Shown here: positions 22,760-45,559 of the stretch, in pieces
Layout: every line of letters starts with the position of its first letter
Position numbering within the stretch: position 1 is the stretch's first letter
DNA from: Agelas oroides
Lineage: Eukaryota > Porifera > Demospongiae > Agelasida > Agelasidae
Length of the DNA stretch: 64,000 nt
Assembly: GCA_949130485.1 (NCBI GenBank)
Contig: OX422193.1
Span: forward strand, 4,074,871-4,138,870
Direction: 5' to 3'
Made by a program: the position numbers and the translations under genes
Notes under the pieces: generated by a model
The model's input: only the letters and a program-made list of their open reading frames with translations
What the model was told of the DNA's origin: nothing
Databases searched by the model: none

Positions 22760-24209
22760 GTAAGTTACGAATGACGTCTCCGTCTCCTATTATACAGACC
22801 TATAGATCTACATGTTTGTCATGTTATATATCTAACCCTTGAAAACATATTTTGGAAACCTGCTACCCAGGATGTCGCCTTAGACTAGTCTCACAAGTCG
22901 GACCTGACCAACCACAACTCAGATTGCTTTCAGTATCATCTTTACATGATCTACAACCTATCACTGGGGAAGTGATGACGGGTGCAACCTTGATCACCCA
23001 ACCTGGAGCATGCCTTGACATAGTAGCCATGCAGTGGTTTCTGGGAGGACAGTATAAGAAAACATACTTCGACGTAGGAACTTTCAATCCCCATGCCCAC
23101 TGCATGCAGTAGTCTCACAAACCAGACCCTTTCCATTGTGCAGCACCAATTGCGTTCAGTATGTGGCATGCGGAGGAAGGGTCTGGAGAGTTACGACCAC
23201 TTCACGTGAACGAACATTCAGAACGCAATTATTGAATCAGTCATGTGTAAAGCACATTTATTCATCGGTCACACCTACTGCATAGTTGTTGCCAGTGCTA
23301 TTTACCAAGCTGCTTCAGCTGTTTGATTGAGTAATGGTTTCGGGCAGCATCTCAGACAAGCATAGGTCTATGAAGCGCCCAATAACAAGTTTCCCCGCTA
23401 CCAGCGGGCAGTGACATGAATACTGTATTTCAACCTTTCACAAGGTTTAGTACTATATCTTGTTCTACAGCAGCTGTTGCCTTTTGCATACTCTCATCGT
23501 CCCATAACCTTCATCGACCAGACCTGAGAGGCACGTAATTGGCATGGGTCAAGGGTAGGACTGATTTAGGAGTACTTCTTACAACATGATGATTCTACGA
23601 TGGTAGAGTTTGATACATCTACAGACAAAAAGCAAATATACAGCCTACCTATCACTAGCCACTGGTATATAGTACTACAATACATGTACAATCATATCAC
23701 TAGCTGCTGGTACATACATATGTCAGAGTATTCACCTGCTGTTGAAAGATTCTTTACTTTCTAAAAGCTTTTCCATTTCACATGCTTTGTCAAAATGTGC
23801 ACATACTCATGCACACCAAAGTTGATGCTTGTCTGATTATTGATAGCTTGAACCTACGCACTTCTTCAGGCGACACTTCTCTCCACTCTATGACAGAAAT
23901 CGCTGATAATTGGAGGTTAGGCTAGCTGTAGCTGCCAGCCAAGTTTGGTGGACAGTGCTTCCTCCCTCACTTTTATAGGACCTTGTCTTCCGTGGATGGG
24001 TGCATGGTTTTGTCCGATGGTCGTGACCATTGGACTCTGCCCTGTTTTGCAGTATTGCATCCACATCCACTGATTCATAATGCCCGAATATGGGGTGCAC
24101 ATAGCATCTGCATCATCCTACCTACTGGATCCAAGAACAAGAGCTGTTGTTACTTCCATTAGTGTTGTGCAGCCGTCCGATAATGAGATGTGTCCAATAA
24201 TTGATAGAT

Positions 24210-24952
24210 TGCATTGGGGCCTGACTCCAGTTGTTCTAAGGATTCACGTTAAACTAGCTAGTGCAATGCGCTGGAGTACAAACAATATTTTATAAAGCTT
24301 CGTTTGACATAGCACGATTAGTATTGCCTGCATGGCTGCTTCTACTTTGTACAGTACACTAACTAACCGGTGGAATGCACTCTAAGTAAACCATAATGTA
24401 ATATTTGATGTCATGGCCGTATAATGGCCACTCGAAATGAAGGTCCTGACTACTTTGTGTTAGGCGGGCCATTAGACTATCTCCGTTCCTCGTGATTGTC
24501 ACTAGAAACGAACCACCAAAGGTTTGTCTTAATTTTGGCCTCTTGGGATTTTGCATGATTGCATAAAATCTTTAGGCTAAGTTGTGCTGTTTAGAAGGCA
24601 TTTTAAAAAATGTACTTCTGTAAGCAATATCATTAGAATGCAGAGTACTTCGGCTTTGCCTAAGAGCTTTTTGTAATGATCCCTGTCACAATCTAGTACT
24701 TGTGAAACGCAGAACCAGTTTGGTTCAGTGGAAGATAGCTGCCTCGAGGAAAGTTTGTTGAACAAGAGCGCGAGTTTGCCAGGAAATTTGTTTACCAAAG
24801 TGATGGTGGGTGTGGTTGCAACACCACACTGTCCATACTATCACTGTTGAAGTTTCAGCTGAAAAGCTTAAACACTTTTGTAAATATGAGAATATAACAC
24901 TTAAAAATTCAGCTAAAATTTTGTGGCACTTCGGGAGTCAGGCCTTAATGCA
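24210..24952. mobile_element. TIR element with TGCATT..GGCCTGACTCC ends
   Basis: The left end TGCATTGGGGCCTGACTCC and the inverted right end TGCATTAAGGCCTGACTCC enclose about 743 bp. Copy A has no counterpart between GATAATTGAT (9,330) and TGTTTGGCTCGC (9,380). No transposase was recognised inside. The target duplication is unclear because the two copies differ at the junction. Confidence 0.7.
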
Positions 24953-25503
24953 CCTGAGTACGTTTGGCTCGCGTGTGAGCACTATATATAGAACGTCCAA
25001 TTCGGTGCTGTCCTTCAAGAAAGTGACACTTACCCGGAGCAGTTCACCAACGTAAAATCCATGTTTACTGCGTTTGTTAGCTTCACTGTCTCAGGCTCTT
25101 ACAGGGAATCGCGATGGATGAAGGTTTGAGAGAGCTATGACATTTTGTTATTGAAAATGGTGAATTTCTTGAATCAGTAAGACACAAACTATATTCTCTA
25201 TACAGCTAGGAATTTTAGGAGCCCCTTTGAGGTCTAGTTACTACTGTTGTTATCAAAAGCAGAGACCCTAGCACTAGGGGGAACTACTTCTGATTTTGCA
25301 ATCTTTTTGACAGCGTTCTTTCTTTTCACTTGAAGGACAGATGTGGGCATAATCAAAATGATGTCATAATTAGATTTGCTTTGATGACAATTACCAAATA
25401 TGAATCCAGTGTGATTAACACGGCTTCAAAGTTTTAAGTACACTAGGGTAAGCAATAATCGTTTTTTTCGGTGTCATGTGAATATGCATGTACCCTCGAT
25501 TGG

Positions 25504-26115
25504 TTTATTCCCACTTCGTCAATTCCCACTTCGTCAATTCCCACTTTGTCAACATTGACCAAATGGGAAGTTGACGAAGTGGGAAGTTGACAAAGTGGGA
25601 AGATTTTCCATTTAATATACTTCTACTTGAGAACACCTGATTGGATGATGAGTAGTTTTCTCCTGCAATGTAGAGTGTCTTTGATCAGGATGGAAACAGC
25701 TGTCAGTTTGCCTTCATTCCAAAGCCTTAAAAGTCATCCCTCTATCGCAGCAGGGTTTCAGAGGTTCCCAATATTGCCTCAAACACGAGAAGAGATTGAC
25801 CATTGACCGATACATTGTTGGTGTTGCATGCATACAACTTATGTAGCTTGTTCACCTGTACAGTATAGTTATATGGATGTGTATTCACCTTTCTGATTCA
25901 TATAGACATTTAAACCCATCAATTTTTTTGCAGTGTACTTCATATCATCTCTCACATTCAATTCCCACTTTGTCAACTTCCCACTTCGTCAATTCCCACT
26001 TTGTCAATTCCCATTTGGTCAATGTTGACAAAGTGGGAATTGACAAAGTGGGAATTGACAAAGTGGGAATAGACGAAGTCGGAGTTGACAAAGTGGGAAT
26101 TGACAAAGTGGGAAG
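25504..26115. mobile_element. element ending in clusters of inverted 16-mers
   Basis: At the left (25,508-25,605), three TTCCCACTTYGTCAA units are followed by inverted TTGACRAAGTGGGAA units. At the right (25,960-26,120) the same arrangement recurs with more units. The stretch between is about 350 bp and non-coding. Copy A lacks the whole piece (junction near 9,900), so it behaves as an insertion. A related phrase (TCCCACTTTGTCTAATCCCG) lies at 30,950 in a piece also missing from copy A. Confidence 0.65.
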
Positions 26116-26359
26116 ATCCCCCCAGGTTGGGGAACCTGCGTCCCCATAACTATATAGATTTGGGGACCCCATCCCCAAAACTGCATAGATAAGGGAATCC
26201 CCATCCCCATATCTATGGTAGATATGTGGACCCCTACCTACAATGTATATAATTCTTTTCCTGTTGTGCTATAGCTGTGGCTGTCCTTAACTGCAAAAAA
26301 AAATGTGAGAATCAACATGTCTATGTCATCGCCATATCTTGGTGTAATTTATGCATCGT

Positions 26360-26620
26360 CACTTTGCTGAGGTTGTGCACAACTCCACTGCTCATAACCC
26401 TGGTGGTCCCATGATAAGTATGACCATGCTTATGATTGTGTAAAACTCCACTGCTCATGACCCTGGTGATCCCATAACAGTAGCAATAAATATGACCATG
26501 GGACTCCATCACCATGCTTATGATTGTGTAAAACTCCACTGCTTATGACCCTGGTGATACCATAACTCTGGTGGTCCCATAACTCTGGTGGTCCCATAAC
26601 TACATATACATAGACCCCAT
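26360..26620. repeat. imperfect tandem repeats with GGTGGTCCCATAA
   Basis: AACTCCACTGCTCATGACCC, CTGGTGATCCCATAAC and CATGCTTATGATTGTG phrases recur in register three times, then shorten to CTCTGGTGGTCCCATAA repeats near 26,570-26,600. No coding sense is apparent. Confidence 0.6.
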
Positions 26621-26639
26621 CTCCATGTATTGGAGAATT

Positions 26640-29035
26640 GGGGACCCCATTTCCATGTACATACCTTTGTGCACCATGCAGATGATGCTGTCAGTTTCAA
26701 AAAGGTACTTTTCATGGTTGCAAATTTTAGTAACAAGATTTTGGGTGTTGCACTGACAGTGCTCAGAGGTCTCAATCTCAGCTAAGAAGAGCATAAGATG
26801 GTAGTACTGTAGTGATCATATGCCAATAAAACTGTAGTTTTTTAGTAGAGACTAGGACAGTAGTATGTATGATCACAAGATCGTTTGTCTGCATGGTGTC
26901 CAAATGACACTCTTCGTCGGGTTCCTCAAGTCCTTCGGTGTACTTTCCATCCTTGATGTAGTCATGGATCTATGAACTGTTCCTTCGCTTTCAGCTTCCA
27001 TTTCTACATGTTTCCCCAAAGTTGACTTTGTTTGTTTACACTTCACTCAATTGCGTCGACATACACTATTTCATGAGGGGCTCCCCAATCTCGCGTAGAA
27101 TTGGGGATGGGGAATCCCCATATCTACAGGGTCCCCAAATCTTTATGTAACCGGTTTCCACCCACATGGCCATAGCTGTCTCTGCTCCTAGAGTTAAGCA
27201 AATGACTGCAGCAGCTGCTTCAGTAGCTCGTCAAAAGGCTACGTAGCCGTACTGTAAGTGACAAAAGCATGAAAGCTTGAGAGAAGTTTCTACTTCTACC
27301 ATGGTGCGTGGGCACCTCCATAGTAACCCTTTGATATGCCTCGCAAGATAAATCTGTTGTCCTCCTGTGAAAAGTTAGAGCTACTACTTGAACTTCACAG
27401 TGTACATGAAGTTATATTTGTCTGACAAAGCCATACAATCACGTCAGTGGCAAGTACATGTACAAGCAGTTCCTCACTAGCACTAGTGGTAGTACTAGAA
27501 ACGGTTCGTTCATCATAGTTCAAACTTTCGAAGTCTTCAACGGCAGCTTCATTCATCACTGGTATGTCTATCCCGCGCAAAACCTCTGGGCTCAAGAAAT
27601 CTTGAATAAGTAACTTCCCACACATCGTCAGGAACCTCGTCGATCTTGTCAACAGGTAGCACGCTCATCGCTAGACAATAGCTAGCAGTTTTCTCTCCCA
27701 GATTGTCACCGTAGAATCACTTCCGCCGTAGAATCGCTCAAACTCCAATAATGCTCATTGAGTTTTTACTTGTTGCTGTGGTAAATATGTCCTGTAATTG
27801 CATTCTTTAGCTGTTGCCATGGTAGAAGGCGGATCTACTACGTAGACTTGGAAGTTATGAGATTTATCCTCCGTGGGAAGGTTCAGCCTCAGCTCCGCCT
27901 CGGCCAAACTTTTCCCACGGAAGATAAATCGCATAATCTCTGCATCTATGTAGTAGATCCTATACATCATCAATCACTGTACACCATTGGCCGTGCCCAC
28001 CCACAAGGCCATGGATACATTTTTTTCACATCGTCTTATGAATCAGGTAAAAATGACTTTAGCAACATGCACACTTTATGGTAAACAGCTTCTCCAGTGA
28101 TTAGTCAAGGTTTGTTACACAAATAGATCACCATGCAGTATTAGAATACCATGTTTGGCAAAAGTGATTGCACAACTTGAGAGGTGAGACATTTCATAAA
28201 ATCATATTATAACAATTTATCACAAAATTACTTACCCGCCACCTTAATGCACCTGAACTGTGAGAACATTTGACATGGGGGATGTTTTACACTGACCACC
28301 CGTTTAAGCCATAAATGCCCCATTCCCATATCCCCATTATGTTTAACTTCACACTTCATGTGTGTGCAGAAAATTTCACATAATGAACATTGATGTACCA
28401 GCCGGTGTTTGTGCTTCCCCACTCTGTAGTAGATTCACAGTGAGTCTGACAGTGCTGCCAGGGTGTACTGGCAAGAAATCTCTGTATTTTAGTGCATTTT
28501 CTGTAGTGCAATGTTCAAAAATATGTATCAAAACAATGTGCAAATACTGCATGATTCACTCTTCATCAAAATGATCAGAGTCAGAATCAGGCTGAGGATT
28601 TTAATAGATATCTGAACTACATGATAGTTTAAGGCATTGCTTGAGTGGACTTTGTTGCAGGCAACTGCCAAGAAGAGTTCAATAGGCAATCATTCATTTG
28701 GTTTCTGTGGTCCGTCTTAACGAGTTTAGGTTTGCTAAAAATCCTAGCCTCACGGTGTCAGTGTTTGCATGAAACTTCAAATGACAGCTACATAATTGAT
28801 AGTATGCCCAGTAATTACCTTCAGGTCGGCACTTTTGCACTGATCGACTCAATGTGGACAACTCCTTTTCGGCAATGGCCCTTCATTTTCACTCAATATT
28901 TAGCTTCTCTAAGAATCTCACAAAAAAGAGAGAGCTATTGACAGCTAATGATTCAGCAGCTGTTATATACATGTAGCTATAATACTTGCAACACAAGGTC
29001 TCTTCCATATACTTACATGTACCAACAATAAAATT
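26640..29035. other. copy-B-only DNA with one large inverted repeat
   Basis: No gene recognised. An inverted repeat at 27,831-27,958 (arms about 62 bp, GATCTACTACGTAGA on the left and TATGTAGTAGATC on the right) has two small loops. Small unassigned frames occur (for example minus 27,395-27,652), without recognisable domains. Confidence 0.4.
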
Positions 29036-31140
29036 CCGTATTTTACATGCTGAATTCCATGTTCCATATGAAGGCCGTGAAATTCCGTATATACAGAATT
29101 ACCGTAAGCTCCTCAAAATACACGCCCTTCAAACAAACACCCTCCCCAATCTTGAACCCCCAATTTCGGTATTTTTCCTTCATGTAAATGCACCATAGCG
29201 AGCATTTGTGGCCATGCTTTTAGTGAACTTTTGGGTTAGCTCCATCGTCGATTGTGTTTGTAAACACATACACACAAGTTTTTGTTGATCATAGTATGAT
29301 CTTATGACTGAGGATTCAAGTTGCTTTGATGCCTCTCGACTTAGTATCAACACAAGTACCACTACTGATTTCCCTAGTACATGTTCAGCAAAGATGCCAT
29401 TCTTCATTTCAGTCGTCGTGATTATTGACCTCGCACGTAACATCACAAGGAACAGGGGGAGCATGCACGGGACTAATTGCATATTCAAACAAACACCCCC
29501 TCCCCACTTTTCTAAGTTGTTGGGAGATTACGGTAATTCTTATATCTGGCAACTCTGGAGTCAACACAATACTTGATGTCTTGAGGGTGCTAATGTTTCA
29601 AAGTGTGTGGATGCCTGGTTCCCTCCACCATTACATGATAAGTTGTATCTCCCCTTGATGCCAGACATGGTAAAACATAAGTACTGCTTAGCTCATGGTT
29701 CTCCAGGTACACATAAACTTGGCCTATCTCCATGTGGGCATGAAGTGAATCAGAATTCTGCCTGCCAAAGATTACACGTGAAGCTTATTAGAAACAAACC
29801 TGTAGTGCCCCTAGAGTAGCATGGCCTTAGACGCTCTATTTTCTATGTGCTTAATATGCATGCACTAGGTAAGTCAGATCAATACAACTTTGGTTCTGCT
29901 GGGACTGGAGAAGAAACAACATGTGTGCCATATGTGGAACTCATTGAATGTGTTAAAATATCTGATTTTTGGAGTAAGAACACTAAAAATCCTAGCATAC
30001 AAGTGGTGTTCATGGTCGCATTTTGATAAGCATAATCATACACAATGTTTGCAGCATTATCATGACAATTTTTGACCATAAAAGCATAGAATATTAAACA
30101 AATTTCCGGTATAATATTAGCATGCCTAACCTTCTGCATAGCAGGTTTGCATTCGAGTGTGTCTGTTGCATGCTATTCCCAGACAATCAACACCAGTGTA
30201 GTTACTCCCTTCCCGTCAGTGTAGGATGGCTTGGGGCTGTATATACCAGTGCAGTACAAACTTGCAGAACAAGCAGTGTGAATATATGTTTCTACTTTGA
30301 GGTTCACATCCAGATTTAATTCATTGTTTTTCATCACACTTTTGGGACAACAGAAAGTCACCCACTTACAGTTTTCTCCCTTCTCTACTCTCAGTGTTAT
30401 AAACACTCCCCCACTATCTTTCAGTTTGTCACATGAGTTCCGTGCCTAGTCTGACTTGGCTAAGTCACTCTTTAACACGGTCACAGAGTGAATAGCAGAG
30501 TGTGAGAGCTACCTTGTACTCTACATCTAATATTTTATGTCCCGAGGGGCTGGAAAGATATTTTACACTAGGGGGAAGGGAGAACAGTGTAGAATGTCCA
30601 ACGGGAACATGTTTACAATATCCTTTTCCTAACATTTTGCATCTGTTATATAAACTGTTTTCATGCTGTATTAGATATGTGTGTACTTGCCATGATCATG
30701 AGCTCTGAGCAACGCAGGTTCTCTTCTGTGTAATGTGTGCATGTCCACATGCATTAAAATTGTTGCATCAACCCTAGAAGTCAGGAAAACACATGATAAA
30801 ATGTACCAGCTGCATCCACCTTCCCAGCCATCTTTACTATGAGAAGAGCCTGGCACTGAGGCTATTTGCTGCCAGAACATTTTCTCTGTTATGAAAGTAC
30901 CCATGCTGAGTGGTTCTTTTGTTCTCGTGGTTCATACCCATCTCGTCCCACTTTGTCTAATCCCGTTTTGTCTAACAAAATTGATAAATGTCCCATTTCG
31001 TCAGACAGTGACTAATCCTGCTGTTATGCATGGTTTATGGGCCATTAAATCAGTAGTGTGCTGCTCAGTCAGCAGGCTTGCCCCACAACAATGAAATATC
31101 TGACTAGTAACTAATGATGACTTTACATTTTATATTGCAG

Positions 31141-33143
31141 TGATTGTGGTGGAATCCTGAAGTCTCAAATCAATAGCAGAAGAGAAGACCACTACCATGA
31201 GTAATCAGACCGCAGACTACCCTCTCTCCCTGCAAGACCAGTGCTTTGTGCAACTCATTTCCAACTTGGAGTCATTTACCCATGAATCACTTGCCCTTCT
31301 ACCGCTGAGGCTACGCCAACAGCTTCTAGTAAACCTTCCAGCTGTTGATATCTGTAAGCTGGAGAGCACACCAGTGGCAAAGGGCCTTAACATGAGCTCC
31401 AATGTGTGGGAAGCTGTGTGCACTCAACGATGCTCTGCCTCATTGATACAAACTGTGAAGCAAATTCAATCTCCCAGTAGCAACAGGTCATGTGATTGGA
31501 GGGAGATATTCTTTCTTTCATGCACTACTTCTATCTTGAATAACTCGACCGACCTCAAAACATCAACATCTGAGAGTAGGAGATATGCTGAAAAGTGTCT
31601 CTTCTCCATTCCAAACTGTTTGGGGGTTAAGAAGTGGTGTGGTTTCAAACACCCATTCATCCAACCTGGTATGGATGGCAGCTGCATACCACGCCGATAC
31701 TCTTGGACTGCCACTGAAAACCAGTGTAGAGCTGACATACAACTCGTGCAAATCTTGATCGATGTATGTGCTTTCTTTCCTCGTTGTCTTTATGTCGACT
31801 GTGATCTTTTCTGTAATGCAGAATTGTGGCACAGGAGATCAAGTGCACTCATGCCTCTACTTCAGAAGTTTCTATCATGTCTGGAATCAATAGAAATCAT
31901 TTCAGAAGATGATGAAGATCCACTCGTTGCAACCTTTTTCTTTGATACGATACTATCTGAAGTCAACACGGTCCTACACTCTGTCAGTCTGTCAGGCAAT
32001 GGTCAGTTCATAGCCACAACTCTGCAGGAATGTAGATCCTACTTTGCAGTAGAGGATGGTGTCCACTCAGTCCAAAATGCACTAAAGCACTCAATCCAAA
32101 ACATCCCTTATGGTTATTTGCATTTTCTGTCCATTCATGTACAGGATGATATGGATGGGATATCACACATGCTAGCTCTTTTAGAGCATCAGGTTCTGTT
32201 GAAGGTTTTCAGGCTCAGATGCTATGGTCATGAGAACCACCCTAATGGTGGAGTAGCATTTGATAAAATGCTAATGGCTGCTGCTCACCTTTTCAGCAGA
32301 CCACAATTCCACAAACTCCAGCTCGAATTGATGATCATTTCTCTTTTGGTTGCAGAGGCCATCATTGATGCATTTCTTTCTGCCGCAAGCTCTAGCGAGC
32401 AAGTTCTTACACTAGAAAGCACGATTATAGATGACTTTTCCTCAGATAGAATCACACATTATGTACCTACCCTTTCTTTGAAGATGGCTGAGAATGGTTA
32501 TGAGCACAAGAAACTTGTGCTGACTGACCTTGAGGGGGAGGATGTTGAGAATCTGTTTAGGTGGGTGACATGTTACCCAAACCTCTCTTTGCAGCACCTT
32601 CATGTTCCACAACATTTGGAGCAGGATGCCTGTTTCGTGCAGCTAATATCCAAGAATTTGAACATGAAGATCAAAGAGCTCTGTGTTCATCATCAAACAA
32701 TCCCCAATCTACCTACCATGCCACAAGATTTTGAAAATTTGTTTTGCAATCTCCATCTGTCCAGACTCAAACTGGAGGACTGCAACATTGGACCTGGGGG
32801 CCATCTACCTGCATTAACACAAGGATTGCGTAAGCAGTGCTCAACCCAATCAATTCAAACACTCAGCTTGTCTTCAAACTCCCTTGGTCAATGCCTAGAT
32901 TGGGAACTACAGGAATTCTTTGATGTCATATTTTCACTACCTAAAGTCGAGAATGTGCAGCTGTCACTGAAGAACAATAGACTCACATCTCGACATTTTG
33001 AGCTTCTATACCATTCGTGGAAATATTCCCTTCGTAAGAAGCAGCTTAAGATACTGGACATTGGTGGCAATGAGTTGCCATACCTTGAGAGTGAACTTAT
33101 GGAGAAGATCATAAAGATTAGTATTCATACTACTTGTATCTAA
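31141..33143 (+). CDS. F-box-like leucine-rich protein, gene B (648 aa)
   Basis: One open frame from ATG 31,197 to TAA 33,141-33,143, after an acceptor (TTTATATTGCAG) ending at 31,140. The layout is that of gene A: F-box-like residues about 32-78 (LLPLRLRQQLLVNLPAVDIC, NVWEAVC) and C-terminal LRR-like repeats (LSRLKLEDCNIGPGG, LKILDIGGNEL). By hand count the first 100 residues differ from gene A at about 12 positions and the last 225 at about 17. The stretch around residues 312-430 differs at more than 35 of about 115 positions, with net three extra residues. Both genes are open along their whole length, so both are probably functional. The role is unknown; an SCF substrate adaptor is the family-based guess. 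Confidence 0.75.
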
Positions 33144-33554
33144 AACCTTACAAGTGTTGTTCATGTCTTACCAAAACTTTAACATACAGGTTATAGCTCT
33201 GACGTGGTGTTTTTAACACAAGACTTCAATGATTGAGACTATTGTGCTAAGCTATAGAGAGGAGGTGTTCAGATCCTCTCCATGAAACAGTTGAAGTAAA
33301 TTACAGGGTGTCTTGCTGCGGGTCTGGGAAGGAGCCCAGATTACTGCATGCTTTGTGGGATAATTTTTTGATAACCAACTCTAATAACTGCAGAATGACC
33401 CCGCAATTAACCACAATATGCCTGCAATTCACTAAACCAATGTATGGTCATTTGTAATCTTGTCATTTTCTCTCCATCTATAGTTATTTGCAGGGACACT
33501 TGTAATTTCAGTGAGTATTGATTGTCATCAATAATAATGCCAGAATTCAATTAT

Positions 33555-33890
33555 GCGCCTATCAATGTTATGCCCACCTACCCACTGTACGGGCTATAGT
33601 GGGGCAAGGTGGGGATTTGACTAATTTAAATATCAATTGCCCCAATATACGGGACATACCCTATAATCAAATCCCCTTGCAGAAGGTGGGGAATTACTGG
33701 GGATTTGACACACGCAGTGTAACTGTGCAGTATACGGAGACCATTGCTGTATTCAAGATGTCTTCAGAGGTAATCAAATGCCTGACTATAGGGGCAGCCT
33801 CCTTCGGTCAAAGCCCCTATATTGCCCACTATCTGCCTGTACGGGGGGGGGGGGGGGGGGGGGGTAGTGGGGCATAGTATTGATAGGCAC
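33555..33890. mobile_element. MITE with GYGCCTATCAAT ends and a G-tract
   Basis: The left end GCGCCTATCAATGTTATGCCC and the inverted right end GTGCCTATCAATACTATGCCC enclose 336 bp. Flanks ATTAT and ATTAC may be a short target duplication. A run of about 22 G at 33,843-33,864 is likely to be unstable or mis-sized. Confidence 0.75.
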
Positions 33891-33967
33891 ATTACAACAC
33901 TGAAGTCCACCAAGGAATTGTAGAATGCTCCAACCCAACCAAGAAACTAAGAAATATACCAGGGTTC

Positions 33968-34232
33968 CAGTGTTGTTTTAGTTTAATGTTTGGACTCGTA
34001 GTTTGGTTTTATATTGTTTAATTAGGCTACAGGTTCAAATTGTTAGTTTAGTTTTAGTTCTAATTACTAAATCTAAAAGGGTTAGCATCAGTACTTTTAG
34101 TTTAGTTAACTACCATTTTTGGCTGATTTCAAACTGGTTTAGTTTTTAATTAATGGACTAAGACATCAAATTTTAGTTTTAATTACTGAAAGATTTTATG
34201 CATTTTAGTTTTAGTAAACTAAAATAACACTG
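33968..34232. mobile_element. hAT-type MITE with CAGTGTTRTTTTAGTTTA ends
   Basis: The left CAGTGTTGTTTTAGTTTA and the inverted right CAGTGTTATTTTAGTTTA are flanked by CAGGGTTC (33,960-33,967) and CAAGGTTC (34,233-34,240), 7 of 8 matching. The interior is TTTTAGTTTTAGTTAACT-rich. Confidence 0.8.
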
Positions 34233-34429
34233 CAAGGTTCTATGCATTCCTACCTTCCACCATCACCACCACCATACAATGCATTGTTCTGTACTCGTGT
34301 CCAATCCCCTCATCTCTTATACTGTACTATATCTAGAGCTGTTGACCCTAAGGAAAATGAAACATGCGAGCATGCATGCAGTGGTTCTAGTCCTAGCACC
34401 ACACCCTGTAGCACAGCTCCATGATTACT

Positions 34430-34612
34430 TAGCCTCTTGTGCCTATGCCATTCCCACCTCCAGCTTTTGATCACTTGCAGAAAAAAAAAAAATCAAAACC
34501 TGGACAGTAGCAAAGGGCCAAAGGCCTGGGAACAAGGCTACACAAATGCTTCCCAATCAGCCTCATTCCCAGGCCTTCCCTGCCTCCAGTTACAGAGGGC
34601 AAGGCCTGGTAA
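34430..34612. mobile_element. short and solo copies of the TAGCCTCG family
   Basis: A 111-bp copy runs from TAGCCTCTTGTGCC (34,430) to GGGAACAAGGCTA (34,540), with no clear target duplication. It is followed at 34,558 by a lone left end, AGCCTCATTCCCAGGCCTT, whose hairpin partner AAGGCCTGG lies at 34,601-34,609. Confidence 0.6.
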
Positions 34613-34750
34613 CCAATAATTATAGATTCCATACATCAGATTTTCTTAATACCATTATCTGTTGTACAACAAATGTGACAGTGACATAATAACACTGTAC
34701 AATGTAATTGCAGCACCAATGCCACTGGTTCTGCATGCATTCGATTGTGT

Positions 34751-44017
<9,267 letters not shown>

Positions 44018-45555
44018 TGTCTCTGTATATGAATCAGTGCGTGAGTGCATGTGTACAAGAGTCAGGTAAATTGCGTTCATGTCTCTGCACAAGTATGTAC
44101 AGAAGTGATTGTGTGCATGCACATGTGGGTAGGTGGGTTCATTGGGGCGAGCCTGAGTGAGCCCCACACTAGCAGGACTGCATTGTGCAAGTGTGGGTGT
44201 ATATATGCTTGTTTGCTGGCTTGTGGCCATATATATACACCATAAATAAATATTTTATGAAGATCGAACTCGTGAGTGAAGGGCTGTTGCCAGAGTGCAG
44301 CGTTGGCGACCCTGAAGTTGAAGTACGCATGGCAACTTACTTCTGGTTTGTGTGCTACGGATCATCAACGGCAGGTAGTTCACAGGCAGTATAGATTTAA
44401 TGATGGACGGTCATGACGGTGGTTGAGGTCGCTCCAGGTAAGGGCCATGCATAAACGGCACTCATAAACACCATAAACCCAGCTCATGATTTTAGTGTAA
44501 AGCTTAGTATAGGATTCATCTACTTTTGCGCCTCACACTAGCTTGACTCCATTGCGCACGCGTGTGTGTATGCTTGTTCGCTTGCTTGCAGCCATATACA
44601 CACACCACATGCACTTCATGTCGACTAGAGCTCAGTCGGGGAAGGGCTACTGCCAGGTGCAGCATCAGTGTGAGAGAGACCCGGAGTGAAGACATCTCTC
44701 ATTCCAGGATGGTACATGTACATGTAGTTCAACCTACATGTATATAGCTCTGAAATATATATGCTCCGGGGGGGCCAAATATTTTGGAATATAAGGACCC
44801 ATGAGACACCAACAATTTCAGAGGGGGGTCCATATATTTCAACCTACCTGTGAAACTTATGTTCTGGTGGGATCCAAATATTTCAAAATATAAGGACGGG
44901 GGGGGGGGGGGGGGCAAATTTTTCATGACTGTACAACACTAGGGGAAACTTCAGCAGCTTGGGATTGCGCAAGAAGATGAGTATCAAGAGTTGGAGAAAG
45001 CTTACTACAGCAAGCAGCGATATGGATCTCACCTACAGCACACTACCATATTTGGTAAACCAATCCTCATCTGAACATTCAGATGGGAAAGCCGGAAATG
45101 CCAGTACCAACAGCAACCAAAGTACATCAACAGCGACGAAATCTGGATTGGGTCAGCATCGACTGGATCTGGATAGGTGTTCCTTTACCTACATACATCT
45201 GTTCACATGCTGGACAGTAGCTGCCAGTACATGCTACATGTACTTACAAGTCATCCTTCATACACACATACATGTATCTAGTCTGGGTTGCTAAAATCAA
45301 GCTGAATCCCCACATAAACAAGACGTACTTTCAGTTGCCCGCACCTTAGAACGAGGCTACTAATCTTGTAGTGTAGGCTGTTCTTAGTTAGCGTGGTGTG
45401 GCTTATGCACACACACAAGTTTATCATTCCTTACCTTACTAACATCTGCAAAACCCTCAAAGCATGTTTTACCACCTTAAGGTACCTCTCCAAGACCTGA
45501 AACATTTTTCTCATTCCAAAGCACCAGCCATATAACTACTGTGTGGAAGGGGTTT
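44018..45555. other. non-coding stretch with repeats and a G-tract
   Basis: This lies upstream of the RPS14 start codon, probably inside its first (non-coding) intron. Phrases CACACTAGCAGGACTGCATT (44,165) and CACACTAGCTTGACTCCATT (44,535) head two related 60-90-bp repeats. Two GCCAAATATTTTGGAATATA-like units lie about 100 bp apart (44,770 and 44,870), and a long G-run lies at about 44,898-44,914. A lone family end (GAACGAGGCTA) lies at 45,350. Confidence 0.4.
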
Positions 45556-45559
45556 TCCT

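Larger units (their letters stand above)
22600..33210 (+). repeat. segmental duplication, copy B
   Basis: This is the second copy of the block described for 1,850-14,700, in the same orientation. Insertions found only here include a 250-bp piece at 23,838-24,090, a TIR element at 24,210-24,952, a palindrome-ended element at about 25,504-26,115, about 2.8 kb at 26,230-29,035, and about 630 bp at 29,345-29,970. It lacks the long satellite array, E1, the hAT pieces and the hammerhead-like insert of copy A. Confidence 0.85.

Noticed and set aside
33518..33877. 119-residue frame ending in poly-Gly
   Set aside because: It spans a MITE and its G-tract; the Gly run is the homopolymer translated.
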